This document shows positions 43,907 through 53,281 of a stretch of DNA of 64,000 nucleotides, in pieces. The notes beneath the pieces are model-generated. The model saw only the letters and a list, made by a program, of their open reading frames with translations, was not told the DNA's origin and did no database searches. The stretch lies in contig NZ_BIFR01000001.1 in assembly GCF_003967535.1 (NCBI RefSeq), positions 49,493-113,492 of the forward strand, in the 5' to 3' direction. Each line of letters begins with the position of its first letter. Within the stretch, counting starts at the first letter, position 1. Source of the stretch: Tengunoibacter tsumagoiensis (GTDB lineage Bacteria > Chloroflexota > Ktedonobacteria > Ktedonobacterales > Ktedonobacteraceae). The position numbers and the translations under genes were made by a program.

Positions 43907-46585
43907 ATGAGTGATGAGCAAACAATCTATATTAGCCCTGACGATGATTTAACTACTGTGCGTGAACGCCTGGAAAAGATCTCATCTCGCGGCGTTACAC
44001 TTGTTATACCATTACAGACACAGCTACGGAGCCATGTCGCCTGGAAGTTGCTTTATGCCCGGGCTCGCGAACTGGGTAAGGATGTCCTGATCGTAAGCTC
44101 TGATCCCCAGGTACGCTCGGTAGCTCATGCTGTCAAATTTAAGGTTGCTCATTCGCTAGAATCGACGACGGCTGGCAAGTCACGTCCAGCCAGTCGAGCA
44201 ACACGACCACCCCATGCTGGTGGTCCTCGTAGTAAACCATTATCTGGACGCGCAACCCCTCCTCGTGGCCCTCAGGATGCTCGAGGTGTGAAAAGTACGC
44301 GGAACCGCCAACCAGAGCCACAGAGCGACTGGTATCCCACCGAAACTCCTTCAGGCTCTGAAGAGCCTGGGCAGCATTATGCCTCTTCTCCAACGTATGA
44401 CACCGAACGTCAGTTTAGTCAAGGCTATGATTTTCAGATCTCTTCTTCACCCTCAATCCGCCCTCTCTCGTCTGAACAGATTGAGGAACCCGATCTGCTG
44501 CTCGAGGATTATACACAGGCCCAGGATATTCTTCAAGCAGCCAGTGGTAGTATGAAGGTCCCTAAAACGCCAACCAGTACACCTGAAGGCTTCGTTGAGG
44601 AGAAGGGGTCAGGAATTCCTCACTCTATTTTGCCGATTCCCAGTATCTCAAATGATCCATTTGATTATATGGCTGATGAACAGCCAGCCATCCAGGGAGA
44701 ACAACGTGGCTCAGCTTCTATAGAGGGGTTTGATACCGTCGAACACGTCATTGAAGAGGTTCCCGATCTTCCCATCCATCTTCAAGAGAGTGGTATTGAG
44801 TTTCAGGGCGAGGATGGGCATTTTTCGGCACCGCCTCCTTCTGGAGAGAATGCCTGGAGCGAACCGATTCCTGAGGCCGAAGAGGATGAGGAGCCCGGCA
44901 TTCGTCATATACGACCGTTACGCGGTCGTAGTGCCCGTCGTGGCGGTTATACGCCACCAGCCAGATCTGATGCGCCCAGGGCACCGCAAAAACCTGCGGT
45001 TCCTCAGACGCCTCTCTCTCAACAGGAAATACCCGTAGAGATTGATGATTTTCCAACACGTATGCAGCCGCCAGCCGCCGCCGCACGACCTCCTGCTGGT
45101 CCGCGCCCGGCGCAGCCTAAACCACCATCTCAATCTATTTCAGGGCAGCTCGTGCCACCTTCTCAGATGCGCTCAGGACCTCTGATACCTTCTTCACGGC
45201 GCTCTGGGCAATTAAAACCTGCCGAACAGCCCAGGCCAGCTCAAATACGCCCTTCCGGGAAGTTACCACCGAAACGTTCTACTCTGCCATTAGATCCTCG
45301 GACTGCGGCGGCTTTGAACAATCAACGACCTGCTGCCCGCCATATTCCACCACCAGCTCCCAGGAAGAGGCGTCCAGTCAGACAGAGCTCCAATAGACGC
45401 ATCGTCTTTCCAATTCTTGCAGTCGCGATTATTCTGTTGATCGCTGTGGCTGTACTGGCCTATTATGGCCCATCCAGCACCGTCAATCTCACCGTCTCGG
45501 CCCGCGATTATTCCCACGATGTCAGCTTACTTGCCAGTACCAAAAATCCAGCCAATGCACTCCCAACACAATTGCTTAGCAAAGATTTTACGAAAGACGG
45601 GACAGCCGCTGCCACAGGCAGCAAACAGATCGATCGAGCCATCGCTCATGGGTATGTCTGCTTCTCAAACGCAAGCAATACAACTGTCCATATTCCTTCA
45701 GCACTTATTCTTACAACAGCTAATGGAACCCAATTTCAGACACAGGAGGATACGGTTATCCTTCCTAACTATACCTGTGGAGCCGACGATCCCTATAAGA
45801 TTCAGATTCAGGCCGTCAAACCTGGTGAAGCGGGCAATGTTGGAGCAGGGACCATTACGATTATTCCAGATGACAGTCTGAACGCCATCGCCCGTAGCCA
45901 GAACTCGCCAACAGCGGCTAAAGATCTAAAGATTACGGTAAATAATGAAAAGGCGATTACTGGCGGTGGAGTGCAACCCGTCCCAGCCGTCTCTGCTCAG
46001 GATCTCGATAAGGCCAAAAGTGATCTGCATGCACAGCTACAGGCCAGTATTGATGCCTGGACCAAACAGGTCGCTGCCAATGGCCTGATAGGGACGCCTG
46101 TGACCACCGATACCTTAACAACAGCACCTAAAGAAGGGGATATTGAAGAGAGCGGGAGCTTTCCTGTCACGTTGACGATCCATACAAACGTTCTCTATGT
46201 CACAACCAGAGATCTGCAACAGGCGGCTGTTCAACAGTTAAACACTGCCATCCATGCGGATAAGGCCTATACAAATTATTCGGTCTTTGCGGACCCCAAA
46301 TCGCCCGTGAAAATTGATCAGTTGCAGACAGCTAATGCGGATACAACCTCGATGACGCTGAAGTTTCACGCAACGTCAAAAGCTGTTCCATCTATCACTG
46401 CTGATGATATCAAGCATCGCATCGCTGGACATTCGTTTACTGATGCACGCGCAATCCTTCATGAGGCGATCCCAGATCTTCAGCAGATCTCGATCCAATC
46501 GAATCCAGCTTTTGTCTCATGGGTTGTCTATCCCCACGAGCATATCACTGTCACGATTCAGGCCGGTACCGCGCCAAAGAAATAG
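43907..46585 (+). CDS. Large membrane protein with baseplate-J-like outer domain
   Basis: An 892-residue protein. Residues 1-85 form a compact domain (IYISPDDDLTTVRERLEKI, VTLVIPLQTQLRSHVAWKLL, DVLIVSSDP) of a type I associate with membrane proteins of Chloroflexi and CPR bacteria. Residues 90-490 are a disordered, Pro/Ser/Arg-rich cytoplasmic linker. One TM helix follows near 500-520 (FPILAVAIILLIAVAVLAYYG). The outer 370 residues resemble the baseplate J/gp47 family (ALILTTANGTQFQTQED, GEAGNVGAGTI). The ATG at 43907 has AAGGG ahead; the frame is open from a TTG at 43883. The role is unknown; its position between an FtsA-like gene and ruvX-mltG-uppP suggests the envelope. Confidence 0.8.
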   Translation: MSDEQTIYISPDDDLTTVRERLEKISSRGVTLVIPLQTQLRSHVAWKLLYARARELGKDVLIVSSDPQVRSVAHAVKFKVAHSLESTTAGKSRPASRATRPPHAGGPRSKPLSGRATPPRGPQDARGVKSTRNRQPEPQSDWYPTETPSGSEEPGQHYASSPTYDTERQFSQGYDFQISSSPSIRPLSSEQIEEPDLLLEDYTQAQDILQAASGSMKVPKTPTSTPEGFVEEKGSGIPHSILPIPSISNDPFDYMADEQPAIQGEQRGSASIEGFDTVEHVIEEVPDLPIHLQESGIEFQGEDGHFSAPPPSGENAWSEPIPEAEEDEEPGIRHIRPLRGRSARRGGYTPPARSDAPRAPQKPAVPQTPLSQQEIPVEIDDFPTRMQPPAAAARPPAGPRPAQPKPPSQSISGQLVPPSQMRSGPLIPSSRRSGQLKPAEQPRPAQIRPSGKLPPKRSTLPLDPRTAAALNNQRPAARHIPPPAPRKRRPVRQSSNRRIVFPILAVAIILLIAVAVLAYYGPSSTVNLTVSARDYSHDVSLLASTKNPANALPTQLLSKDFTKDGTAAATGSKQIDRAIAHGYVCFSNASNTTVHIPSALILTTANGTQFQTQEDTVILPNYTCGADDPYKIQIQAVKPGEAGNVGAGTITIIPDDSLNAIARSQNSPTAAKDLKITVNNEKAITGGGVQPVPAVSAQDLDKAKSDLHAQLQASIDAWTKQVAANGLIGTPVTTDTLTTAPKEGDIEESGSFPVTLTIHTNVLYVTTRDLQQAAVQQLNTAIHADKAYTNYSVFADPKSPVKIDQLQTANADTTSMTLKFHATSKAVPSITADDIKHRIAGHSFTDARAILHEAIPDLQQISIQSNPAFVSWVVYPHEHITVTIQAGTAPKK

Positions 46586-46621
46586 AGCACAAAGCAAGCG
46601 CACAGCAAGCCTGAAAGCACG

Positions 46622-46658
46622 ATGCCGATCTAAGACGTAAAGTCCTCTAGATCGGCAT
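46622..46658 (+). terminator. Intrinsic terminator after the baseplate-J-like gene
   Basis: ATGCCGATCTA (46622-46632) pairs perfectly with 46648-46658, loop 15 nt, followed by TCTTCGTTT. Confidence 0.8.
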
Positions 46659-46970
46659 TCTTCGTTTGAGTCCTATCGGAAGTAACGCAGACGGTCCCAG
46701 ATCCGTAAGATAAGGAGAAAGGCAAAAGCTTTGGAGAACTGCTTCAAACAAGTCTGTCCGCCTTCATAAAGAGAAGCTCATACATCTGTATGGCGCAAAC
46801 AGGGTGCTTACGCAACAACAGCCATAAAATGCTAACACAATAGGCCGAAACTGGACAGAATAAAGCAAGCTCCGATACAATGGGAAGGATAATGGCGTAC
46901 AAAATGCCTTCCGCACGTCCAACACTCCTGAGAGGGGCGGTAAGAAGGCAATAGAGCGGGAAAAGTGATC
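46659..46970. other. Intergenic region before ruvX
   Basis: About 310 bp. No gene, strong promoter hexamers or long repeats seen; it must hold the promoter of the ruvX-mltG-uppP unit. Confidence 0.4.
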
Positions 46971-47465
46971 ATGGCTCGATTGATGGCATTGGATGTTGGA
47001 GAGGCTCGCATAGGTGTAGCGGTCTGTGATACCAGAGGATTTTTGGCCTCCCCTTATACGACGATCTACGTCACCCGCAACGAACAGCTGCTATTTGAAA
47101 CTATTCAACAGCTCAGTATAGAGACAGAAGCCGAAGGTCTGATCGTTGGCCTCCCTATTAGCCTGGATGGACAGATCCACGGTCAGGGGCAGCGCATTCA
47201 GGCCTTCGTTGAACGCTTACGACCTTTCCTTTCTCTGCCCATTTCGTTTTGGGATGAGCGCCTTTCCACAGTTGAAGCACAGCGTCTACTTGCACAACGC
47301 GGTCAGGATGATGGGGGCAAGCGACAGGGGCGCGTTGGCCGCCAGCAGACCCAGAAAAAACGACGCCGTAAAAAGCCCGGCCAGGAGATTGATGCCCTGG
47401 CAGCGGCTGTTATCCTCCAGGATTATCTGGATCATCTGGGGAATAAAACCGAGGAAAATTTATGA
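46971..47465 (+). CDS. ruvX: RuvX/YqgF pre-16S rRNA nuclease / Holliday junction resolvase-like protein
   Basis: A 164-residue RNase H-fold protein. LMALDVGEARIGVAVCD carries the first catalytic Asp8, AEGLIVGLPISLDG the middle strand, FWDERLSTVEA the Glu, and EIDALAAAVILQDYL the last Asp. The family processes pre-16S rRNA ends in many bacteria. A Lys/Arg-rich insertion (GGKRQGRVGRQQTQKKRRRKK) is longer than usual and could bind nucleic acid. GTG 46965 is an alternative start in the same frame. The stop overlaps the mltG start by four bases, so the two are translationally coupled. Confidence 0.92.
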   Translation: MARLMALDVGEARIGVAVCDTRGFLASPYTTIYVTRNEQLLFETIQQLSIETEAEGLIVGLPISLDGQIHGQGQRIQAFVERLRPFLSLPISFWDERLSTVEAQRLLAQRGQDDGGKRQGRVGRQQTQKKRRRKKPGQEIDALAAAVILQDYLDHLGNKTEENL

Positions 47466-48580
47466 GACGACGATCACTCACTGCTTTTATCTCAGTTCTT
47501 TTAGTTGCGGTGATTATTTTTATAGGAGTCTCCTGGCTCTGGAACTCTGTCAGCGATGTTTTTCAGCCTGCCAGCTCCAGCTCAAATAAACCGGTCACTG
47601 TGGTGATTAATAAAAATGAGACGACAGCTGAGATTGCAGATGATCTCTATAATAAAGGACTGATTCGCAATGCTCTGGCCTTCCGCCTCTGGGCACGTGT
47701 GAAGGGGCTAGATACCAAACTAGAACCAGGCATCTATAAGAATATTACTCCAGGTATGACGATTAGCGATATTACGGATCAGTTCCTCAATGCTCGCCCT
47801 GAAGCTGCTCGCGTGCTGGTAAAAGAAGGGTGGCGTCTGGAGCAGATTGCTAATGCCTTCGCAACTGCCAGTCCGCCTCTCGTCAAATTTAAAACAACCG
47901 ATTTCTTGAACTATGCTCATCATAGCGATCAGTTCCCGGATGCCAATGATACTCCTATTCTGAAGATCCTTCCTGCCGATCAGAAAAGTATGGAGGGCCT
48001 GCTCTTTCCTGATACCTATGACGTACCAGTTGATGCCGACGCCACCAGTGTGCTGAAGCTTCTCCTCAATACGATGAATAGCCACATTCAGAAAGACAAT
48101 TTAGTCCAGGCCGCTCAGCAACATCAGATGGACCCTTATCAATGGCTGACAATGGCCTCAATCGTGGAACGTGAGACCGCCAGTCCAGATTACCGCGATA
48201 ATATCGCCAGTGTGTATTGGAATCGTCTGTATACCGATTTTGGCAAAGCACAGACTGCTGGTGGTGAGCTCCAGGCCGATCCGACTGTACAGTATGCCGC
48301 CGATACCGATCAGCCGCCAAAGGATGTTCAGGGCTACTGGTCGCCACTACAAGATAAGGGAGAGAATATCGCTCCAAAGAGCCCCTGGAATACCTATAAA
48401 ATACAGGGTCTTCCACCAACGCCAATCTGTAGCCCGGGCGATGCGAGCCTGAGATCAGCTGCAAATCCTCCTTCCACAAAGTATGTCTACTTTGTCGCTG
48501 GCTCTGATGGAAAGACGCGGTTTGCAAAGACGCTCGATGAATTTAACAATCTTGTTAACAACAAAGGCTTAAACAATTAG
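47462..48580 (+). CDS. mltG: Endolytic murein transglycosylase MltG
   Basis: A 372-residue YceG-family enzyme that cuts nascent glycan strands at the membrane and sets their length. It has an N-terminal TM helix (residues 8-26), a LysM-like subdomain (VINKNETTAEIADDLYNKGLI), and the catalytic domain with LFPDTYDVP, MASIVERETA (catalytic Glu), NRL, LQADPTVQYA, SPWNTYKIQGLPPTPICSPG and YVYFVAGSDG. It overlaps ruvX by ATGA, the common ruvX-mltG pairing. Confidence 0.96.
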   Translation: MRRRSLTAFISVLLVAVIIFIGVSWLWNSVSDVFQPASSSSNKPVTVVINKNETTAEIADDLYNKGLIRNALAFRLWARVKGLDTKLEPGIYKNITPGMTISDITDQFLNARPEAARVLVKEGWRLEQIANAFATASPPLVKFKTTDFLNYAHHSDQFPDANDTPILKILPADQKSMEGLLFPDTYDVPVDADATSVLKLLLNTMNSHIQKDNLVQAAQQHQMDPYQWLTMASIVERETASPDYRDNIASVYWNRLYTDFGKAQTAGGELQADPTVQYAADTDQPPKDVQGYWSPLQDKGENIAPKSPWNTYKIQGLPPTPICSPGDASLRSAANPPSTKYVYFVAGSDGKTRFAKTLDEFNNLVNNKGLNN

Positions 48581-48591
48581 GTGAGTTATAC

Positions 48592-49497
48592 ATGGATATA
48601 AAAACAATACAGACCATTTTCATCTCCCTTCTTCAGGGCTTGACGGAGCTGTTCCCGGTGAGTAGTCTGGGGCATACCGTCATTTTCCCTGGACTATTTG
48701 GCTGGGGGCACCTGCTCAATGATACGGGCTGCGGAGGCAAGAGCTGTTTCTTGCCTCTGGTGGTGGCTCTCCATCTGGGGACCAGCGCGGCTCTGATCCT
48801 CTATTTCTGGCGCGACTGGCTTGGCTTTGGCAAGACGATCGTTCAGGGTGTCATTGATGCCGATGTACGCCGTGGCACCGAAGCATGGGTCCCTGTCGCG
48901 GTGATTATCGCCTGCATTCCCGCTGGTCTGCTGGGCGTCTTCTTTGAGGAGAAGCTTAAGGAGATCTTTGCTTCGCCAATTCTGGCTGCTGGCTTCCTCG
49001 TCTGTAATGGCTCGTTTCTCTTTCTAGGTGAGGGACTACGCCGTCGCGCTGAAAATAAGATGGCCAAGCTCTCTCCGCAAGAGCGCGCTACCTATTTCCG
49101 ACCCTTGAACTCTCTTACCTGGTGGGAGGCGCTGGCCGTCGGCTTCGCTCAAGCCTTTGCACTGATCCCCGGCTTCTCACGCTCAGGAATGACGATGGTT
49201 GGAGGCCTGGTTGTTCGTCTAACGCACGAGGATGCAGCTCGCTTCTCGTTCTTGATGGGGACGCCCGTTATCCTGGCTGCTGGCGTGCTGGAGGTGCCAA
49301 AGCTCTTTCACCAGAATATGTTTTCGCTCTTCCAGATCGTGCTGGGAATGATTATCTGTGGTGTTGCTGCATATTTTAGTACAAAGTTCCTCATGAAGTA
49401 TTTTGAGAAAGGCCGGCTCGATCCCTTTGCCTATTATTGCTGGGGCTTTGGCCTGCTCTCTCTGATTATCTTCTGGACCGGCCTGCGCCCATATTAA
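48592..49497 (+). CDS. uppP: Undecaprenyl-diphosphate phosphatase
   Basis: A 301-residue integral membrane enzyme of the BacA/UppP family. It regenerates undecaprenyl phosphate for peptidoglycan synthesis and confers bacitracin tolerance. The first motif LLQGLTELFPVSSLGH has the usual (E/Q)-rich signature, and the second, ALIPGFSRSGMTMVGGL, carries the catalytic Arg/Ser. About seven hydrophobic helices are visible. An insertion NDTGCGGKSCFLP lies in the first loop. The gene starts 11 bp after mltG, so it belongs to the same operon, joining strand cutting and lipid-carrier recycling. Confidence 0.95.
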   Translation: MDIKTIQTIFISLLQGLTELFPVSSLGHTVIFPGLFGWGHLLNDTGCGGKSCFLPLVVALHLGTSAALILYFWRDWLGFGKTIVQGVIDADVRRGTEAWVPVAVIIACIPAGLLGVFFEEKLKEIFASPILAAGFLVCNGSFLFLGEGLRRRAENKMAKLSPQERATYFRPLNSLTWWEALAVGFAQAFALIPGFSRSGMTMVGGLVVRLTHEDAARFSFLMGTPVILAAGVLEVPKLFHQNMFSLFQIVLGMIICGVAAYFSTKFLMKYFEKGRLDPFAYYCWGFGLLSLIIFWTGLRPY

Positions 49498-49551
49498 CCT
49501 TTTGTCTGGTTTTTGTTCTATTCTACTAGAACATGATGGCATACTCTTTAA

Positions 49552-49631
49552 ATGCCAGGCCCCACCCTTCTCAGGCAACGAAGCGCTCTTAAAAAGGGCC
49601 ATTCATTGCCTGACGAGGTAGGGCCTGGCAT
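49552..49631. terminator. Bidirectional terminator between uppP and fmt
   Basis: ATGCCAGGCCC (49552-49562) pairs with 49621-49631; an inner CAGGCAA (49572-49578) pairs with 49606-49612. It separates convergent genes. Confidence 0.75.
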
Positions 49632-49672
49632 GTATGATGGCTATAGCGACCTGCTCTAAACACACACCATCG

Positions 49673-50647
49673 CTAGCCCAATACCTGTCCATTGATCTGC
49701 AGATATCCTCGCAAAAACTCTTCGCTGCTCAACGCTTTCTTTCCTTCGAGCTGCAACTGCCGAACAACTAATAATCCCGAGCCAGTGACTACCGTCAGGA
49801 CACGATGACCTGCCTCTTCACGGAGACTTACGGTCCCTGGCACGGCTTCTTCTGCCATCTCGACGCTTAATGGATGCGCGGACAGGATCTTTAAAAGCTT
49901 CCCTTGCCAGTAGGTATACGTTCCGGGCCATGGCGTATAGGCACGCACTTTACGCGCCAGAACCGCCGCTGGAAGGTCCCAGCGCAACAGCCCCTGCTCT
50001 TTCTTCAGCATCCGCGTATGCGTAGCCCTCTGTTCATCCTGCGGCTCAGGGGTAATCTTGCCAGCAATCCACTCTGGCAAGATCTCAACCAGAGCGGTAG
50101 CGCCGATTTCGGCCAGTTTGATGGTCAGGCTGCCTGTGGTCTCATTCTCACTTAGAGGCAGGCTTTTTCGGCTGAGTACCGGCCCGGTATCAATACCTGC
50201 ATCTAACAACATAATCGAGACGCCTGCATCTGCATCTCCTTGAAGGATCGCCTCTGAAATAGGATCGGCACCACGATACTTCGGCAGCAGTGAGGCATGG
50301 ATATTAAGCGTACCATAGCGAGGCATATCTAACACAGCCTGTGGCAGAATCTGACCAAATGCCGCTACCACAAACAGATCCGCTTGATACTCAGCCAGTC
50401 TGGCCTGATGCTCGGCCTTCTTTAATGATCCCGGCTGCCAGACAGGAATAGCATGGGTGAGTGCAGTCTGCTTCACTGGAGAGAAAGCGACCTCCCGGCC
50501 ACGGCCCGATGGTTTGTCTGGTCGGGTAATCACAGCCACGATCTCTAAACCCTCGGGTAACAATGCGCCGGGGGCCGATTTCTCGATCAGAGCAGTCAAT
50601 GCAGGAACAGCAAAATAGGGTGTCCCCATATAGATGACACGAAGCAT
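49673..50647 (-). CDS. fmt: Methionyl-tRNA formyltransferase
   Basis: A 324-residue enzyme that formylates initiator Met-tRNA with 10-formyl-THF. MRVIYMGTPYFAVPAL-like start (here MLRVIYMGTPYFAVPAL), the basic loop RPDKPSGRGREV, the formyl-THF site LNIHASLLPKYRGADPI (Asn-His and Ser-Leu-Leu-Pro motif), MLLDAGIDTGPVL, and the C-terminal OB-fold RAYTPWPGTYTYWQ are all present. GAGGG lies ahead of ATG 50647. It is a single gene facing the uppP operon. Confidence 0.97.
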   Translation of the reverse strand: MLRVIYMGTPYFAVPALTALIEKSAPGALLPEGLEIVAVITRPDKPSGRGREVAFSPVKQTALTHAIPVWQPGSLKKAEHQARLAEYQADLFVVAAFGQILPQAVLDMPRYGTLNIHASLLPKYRGADPISEAILQGDADAGVSIMLLDAGIDTGPVLSRKSLPLSENETTGSLTIKLAEIGATALVEILPEWIAGKITPEPQDEQRATHTRMLKKEQGLLRWDLPAAVLARKVRAYTPWPGTYTYWQGKLLKILSAHPLSVEMAEEAVPGTVSLREEAGHRVLTVVTGSGLLVVRQLQLEGKKALSSEEFLRGYLQINGQVLG

Positions 50648-50929
50648 AAGTATCCCTCTCTACACATTTATAGTGATAAGTGGCATGGGCTTCACAGTTT
50701 TCTACCTTATATCTTCTTATTTTACACTCTAGCGACTCTCTCGTTCCTCTGCTCCCATTCGTCCTGTTCTCTGGCCAATACGAACCTGACATGAACAGAA
50801 ACAGGAGAAGGCACAAACAGCAATGAGTGCGCCATTCATAGTAGCACATTCGGATAAATTTCGCTGCAAATAGGCTCAAGTAGTATGTTATACTTGCATC
50901 TAGTATGCACAAAGGAAGGAGTCTGTTCT

Positions 50930-53101
50930 ATGCAGTGGGGAGATGTATCCAGGCCGCAGGAGCGCCCAGTAAGCAGCCCTGCACACACACTTTCAGCACA
51001 GACAGCACAGACAGGATACTCAGTTGACACCAACATCAGGAACCAATCCCATGAACAACGCCGATCTACGACTGCCTTTGGGGTCACTTCCCTGACTCCG
51101 CCACCCACTGATCCACAGACGACCATGCAACGTACTGACGAGGTCAATACGATTCAACGCATGCTCCGCGAGGCCCAGACCAGTGCCGTCTTTCTGACGG
51201 GCCATCCTGGGGTAGGCAAGTCGACCCTGGCCGCGCTTCTCTATCATCGACTCTTACTCGCGAAAAAACAGGGGCTTGCCGCCCCTCACCATCTGGTCTG
51301 GCTCACACTCGGCACCTACTCAACCCTCCCTGATATTATTGCCGCGATTCTCTCTGAGGTGCAGATGGATGATCCTGGACTTTTTATGCTCAAACCCGAG
51401 CAACAGATCTCTACGCTCTTACGTGCACTGAGGCGCAGTCAGGAGCAGATATTTGTCTTTATTGATCAGTTTGAACTGCTGCTCTATCCTGAGACAAATC
51501 AAGGGGTTGCCGGTCGTGGAGTACTCCCAGCCTTTCTTGAGATGTTACAGACGGATCTGGGACATAGCCGCATCATTATGACCAGTTATAGCTCTCCGTT
51601 CGAAAATCAAGATCTCCCCGAGAATCGTGTGCGTAGCTATCTGGTCTCACGCATCAGCCTTCCTGAAGGCATTGCGTTATTGCAGCTCCGAGGGATGCAG
51701 GGCTCGCCTGATGAGATCTCGTCGGTCTGGCGCCGCTGTATGGGGCAGGCCTATGCCATGGTTCTGTTTAGCGCTCTCCTTCATCTTAGCGGCATCTCGC
51801 TGAGCTATGTGCTTACTTCCTCTGACTATCAGCCTATGTGGGCCGGCGATGTCACTGCGAATCTCATTGGTGGCGTCTATAGCTTCCTCAATCCTGTTCA
51901 GCGTGCAATTCTCCATGTTCTCAGCCTGTTCCATGAGCCAACGCCCATGGATGGTATTGTGATGACTATTACTGGCAAACCTAAACAACAGGCGTATAGC
52001 GAGAATCAGGCTGTCCGCGCGTTTGAGCAGGAGCTTCATCGACTGGTTAATGCTGGCCTCATCCAGACAGTTCTGGATGCCTGGGGACAGGTTCGCTTTA
52101 CATTGCATCCACTCCTTCGTCAGTTTGTGCTGGAGCATTTCCTCGAAGATGGTACAAAGCCGCCGTCGTCATCCAGCCCCGATCATGCAGCTCAAGATCC
52201 GCAAAAAATCGCTCTGGCCGCTGGTCATACTCAGGTCGCTGCTTACTATCGCCATGCCATTCAGGAGTTCTGCCCTCCAAGGGGCAGGCGCAAAGGTCTG
52301 CAAGATGTTGTCCCTATCATTGAGGCCATCCGCCATCTCTGTCAGGGTTGGCGCTGGCAACGTGCATGTGAGCTCCTCTTTACCGAGCAGATTCATGAGA
52401 CGCTGGTTCAGTGGGGAGCATGGAATACGCTCATCGGACTGTATACAGCTATGCTGCCTCCCTTTGGCGTGCTGAAACCGCATGATGAGGGGCTGGTCAA
52501 TAGCCAGGTGGCTATGCTGTATGGCCGCATTGGAGAACCACAGCAAAGCAGATTATACTTTGAGCAGGCTCTCTCGATTCAGAGGAGTATCCCTGATCAT
52601 CAGGGCGAGGCGACGACTCTTACCAATCAAGGCGAACTGTTACGCATCCAGGGCGACCTCAATCAGGCCAGTACTCTCTTCAAGCAGGCTCTCGCTATCA
52701 ATGATCAATATCCCGATCTGACACTGCGCAGCGTCCTCTTACATAATATGGGGCTGCTAGAGCAGCAGATGCGCAGACATGCAGAGGCACTCAATCATTA
52801 TATTGAGGCTCTGACCTTAGCTCACCATCTCAATAAACAACCCTATATTGCGATGATCCTGACCAATATGGGGATGCTCCTCTATGAGCAGAAGCAACAG
52901 AAGGAGGCCATTGCACTCCTGCTAACGGCATTACAGCTACGGCAGACGTTAAACGATCCAACTGCGCCTATGCTGGAACGTTTCCTGGTCGCAATTGAAC
53001 AAAAATTGGGGAGCGAGCAGTATCAGAAACTTTGTACAGAGGCAATGAAGATGCAGCCAGAGGTCTTTGCTCGCTTTGCACCGCTTAAAGCTCCCATGTA
53101 G
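50930..53101 (+). CDS. STAND/NB-ARC-type ATPase with C-terminal TPR repeats
   Basis: A 723-residue protein. The first 65 residues are Ser/Thr/Gln-rich and probably disordered. The nucleotide-binding core shows Walker A TGHPGVGKSTLA (91-99) and Walker B QIFVFIDQFELLL, then a winged-helix part near 330-410. The C-terminal third contains at least four TPR-like helical pairs (GRIGEPQQSRLYFEQALSIQ, QGELLRIQGDLNQASTLFKQAL, NMGLLEQQMRRHAEALNHYIEAL, NMGMLLYEQKQQKEAIALL). No N-terminal effector domain is recognised, so it is a sensor/scaffold switch of unknown trigger. The frame is open from 50885, but AAGGAAGGAG selects ATG 50930. Confidence 0.88.
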   Translation: MQWGDVSRPQERPVSSPAHTLSAQTAQTGYSVDTNIRNQSHEQRRSTTAFGVTSLTPPPTDPQTTMQRTDEVNTIQRMLREAQTSAVFLTGHPGVGKSTLAALLYHRLLLAKKQGLAAPHHLVWLTLGTYSTLPDIIAAILSEVQMDDPGLFMLKPEQQISTLLRALRRSQEQIFVFIDQFELLLYPETNQGVAGRGVLPAFLEMLQTDLGHSRIIMTSYSSPFENQDLPENRVRSYLVSRISLPEGIALLQLRGMQGSPDEISSVWRRCMGQAYAMVLFSALLHLSGISLSYVLTSSDYQPMWAGDVTANLIGGVYSFLNPVQRAILHVLSLFHEPTPMDGIVMTITGKPKQQAYSENQAVRAFEQELHRLVNAGLIQTVLDAWGQVRFTLHPLLRQFVLEHFLEDGTKPPSSSSPDHAAQDPQKIALAAGHTQVAAYYRHAIQEFCPPRGRRKGLQDVVPIIEAIRHLCQGWRWQRACELLFTEQIHETLVQWGAWNTLIGLYTAMLPPFGVLKPHDEGLVNSQVAMLYGRIGEPQQSRLYFEQALSIQRSIPDHQGEATTLTNQGELLRIQGDLNQASTLFKQALAINDQYPDLTLRSVLLHNMGLLEQQMRRHAEALNHYIEALTLAHHLNKQPYIAMILTNMGMLLYEQKQQKEAIALLLTALQLRQTLNDPTAPMLERFLVAIEQKLGSEQYQKLCTEAMKMQPEVFARFAPLKAPM

Positions 53102-53281
53102 CCATGTAGCGTGGGATCTGAATGAGATCCAGAGATCGCCCGGGTATGATAAGCGTTTCTTAGAAATATGATATGCTACAGAATAGAAAGTTGATAGTAC
53201 AGAATCGATAGACAGAGTCTGATACACACAAAGGTTCTTTAACTTACGCACTTATAGCGCTGAAAGAGAGTCATTCCAACC

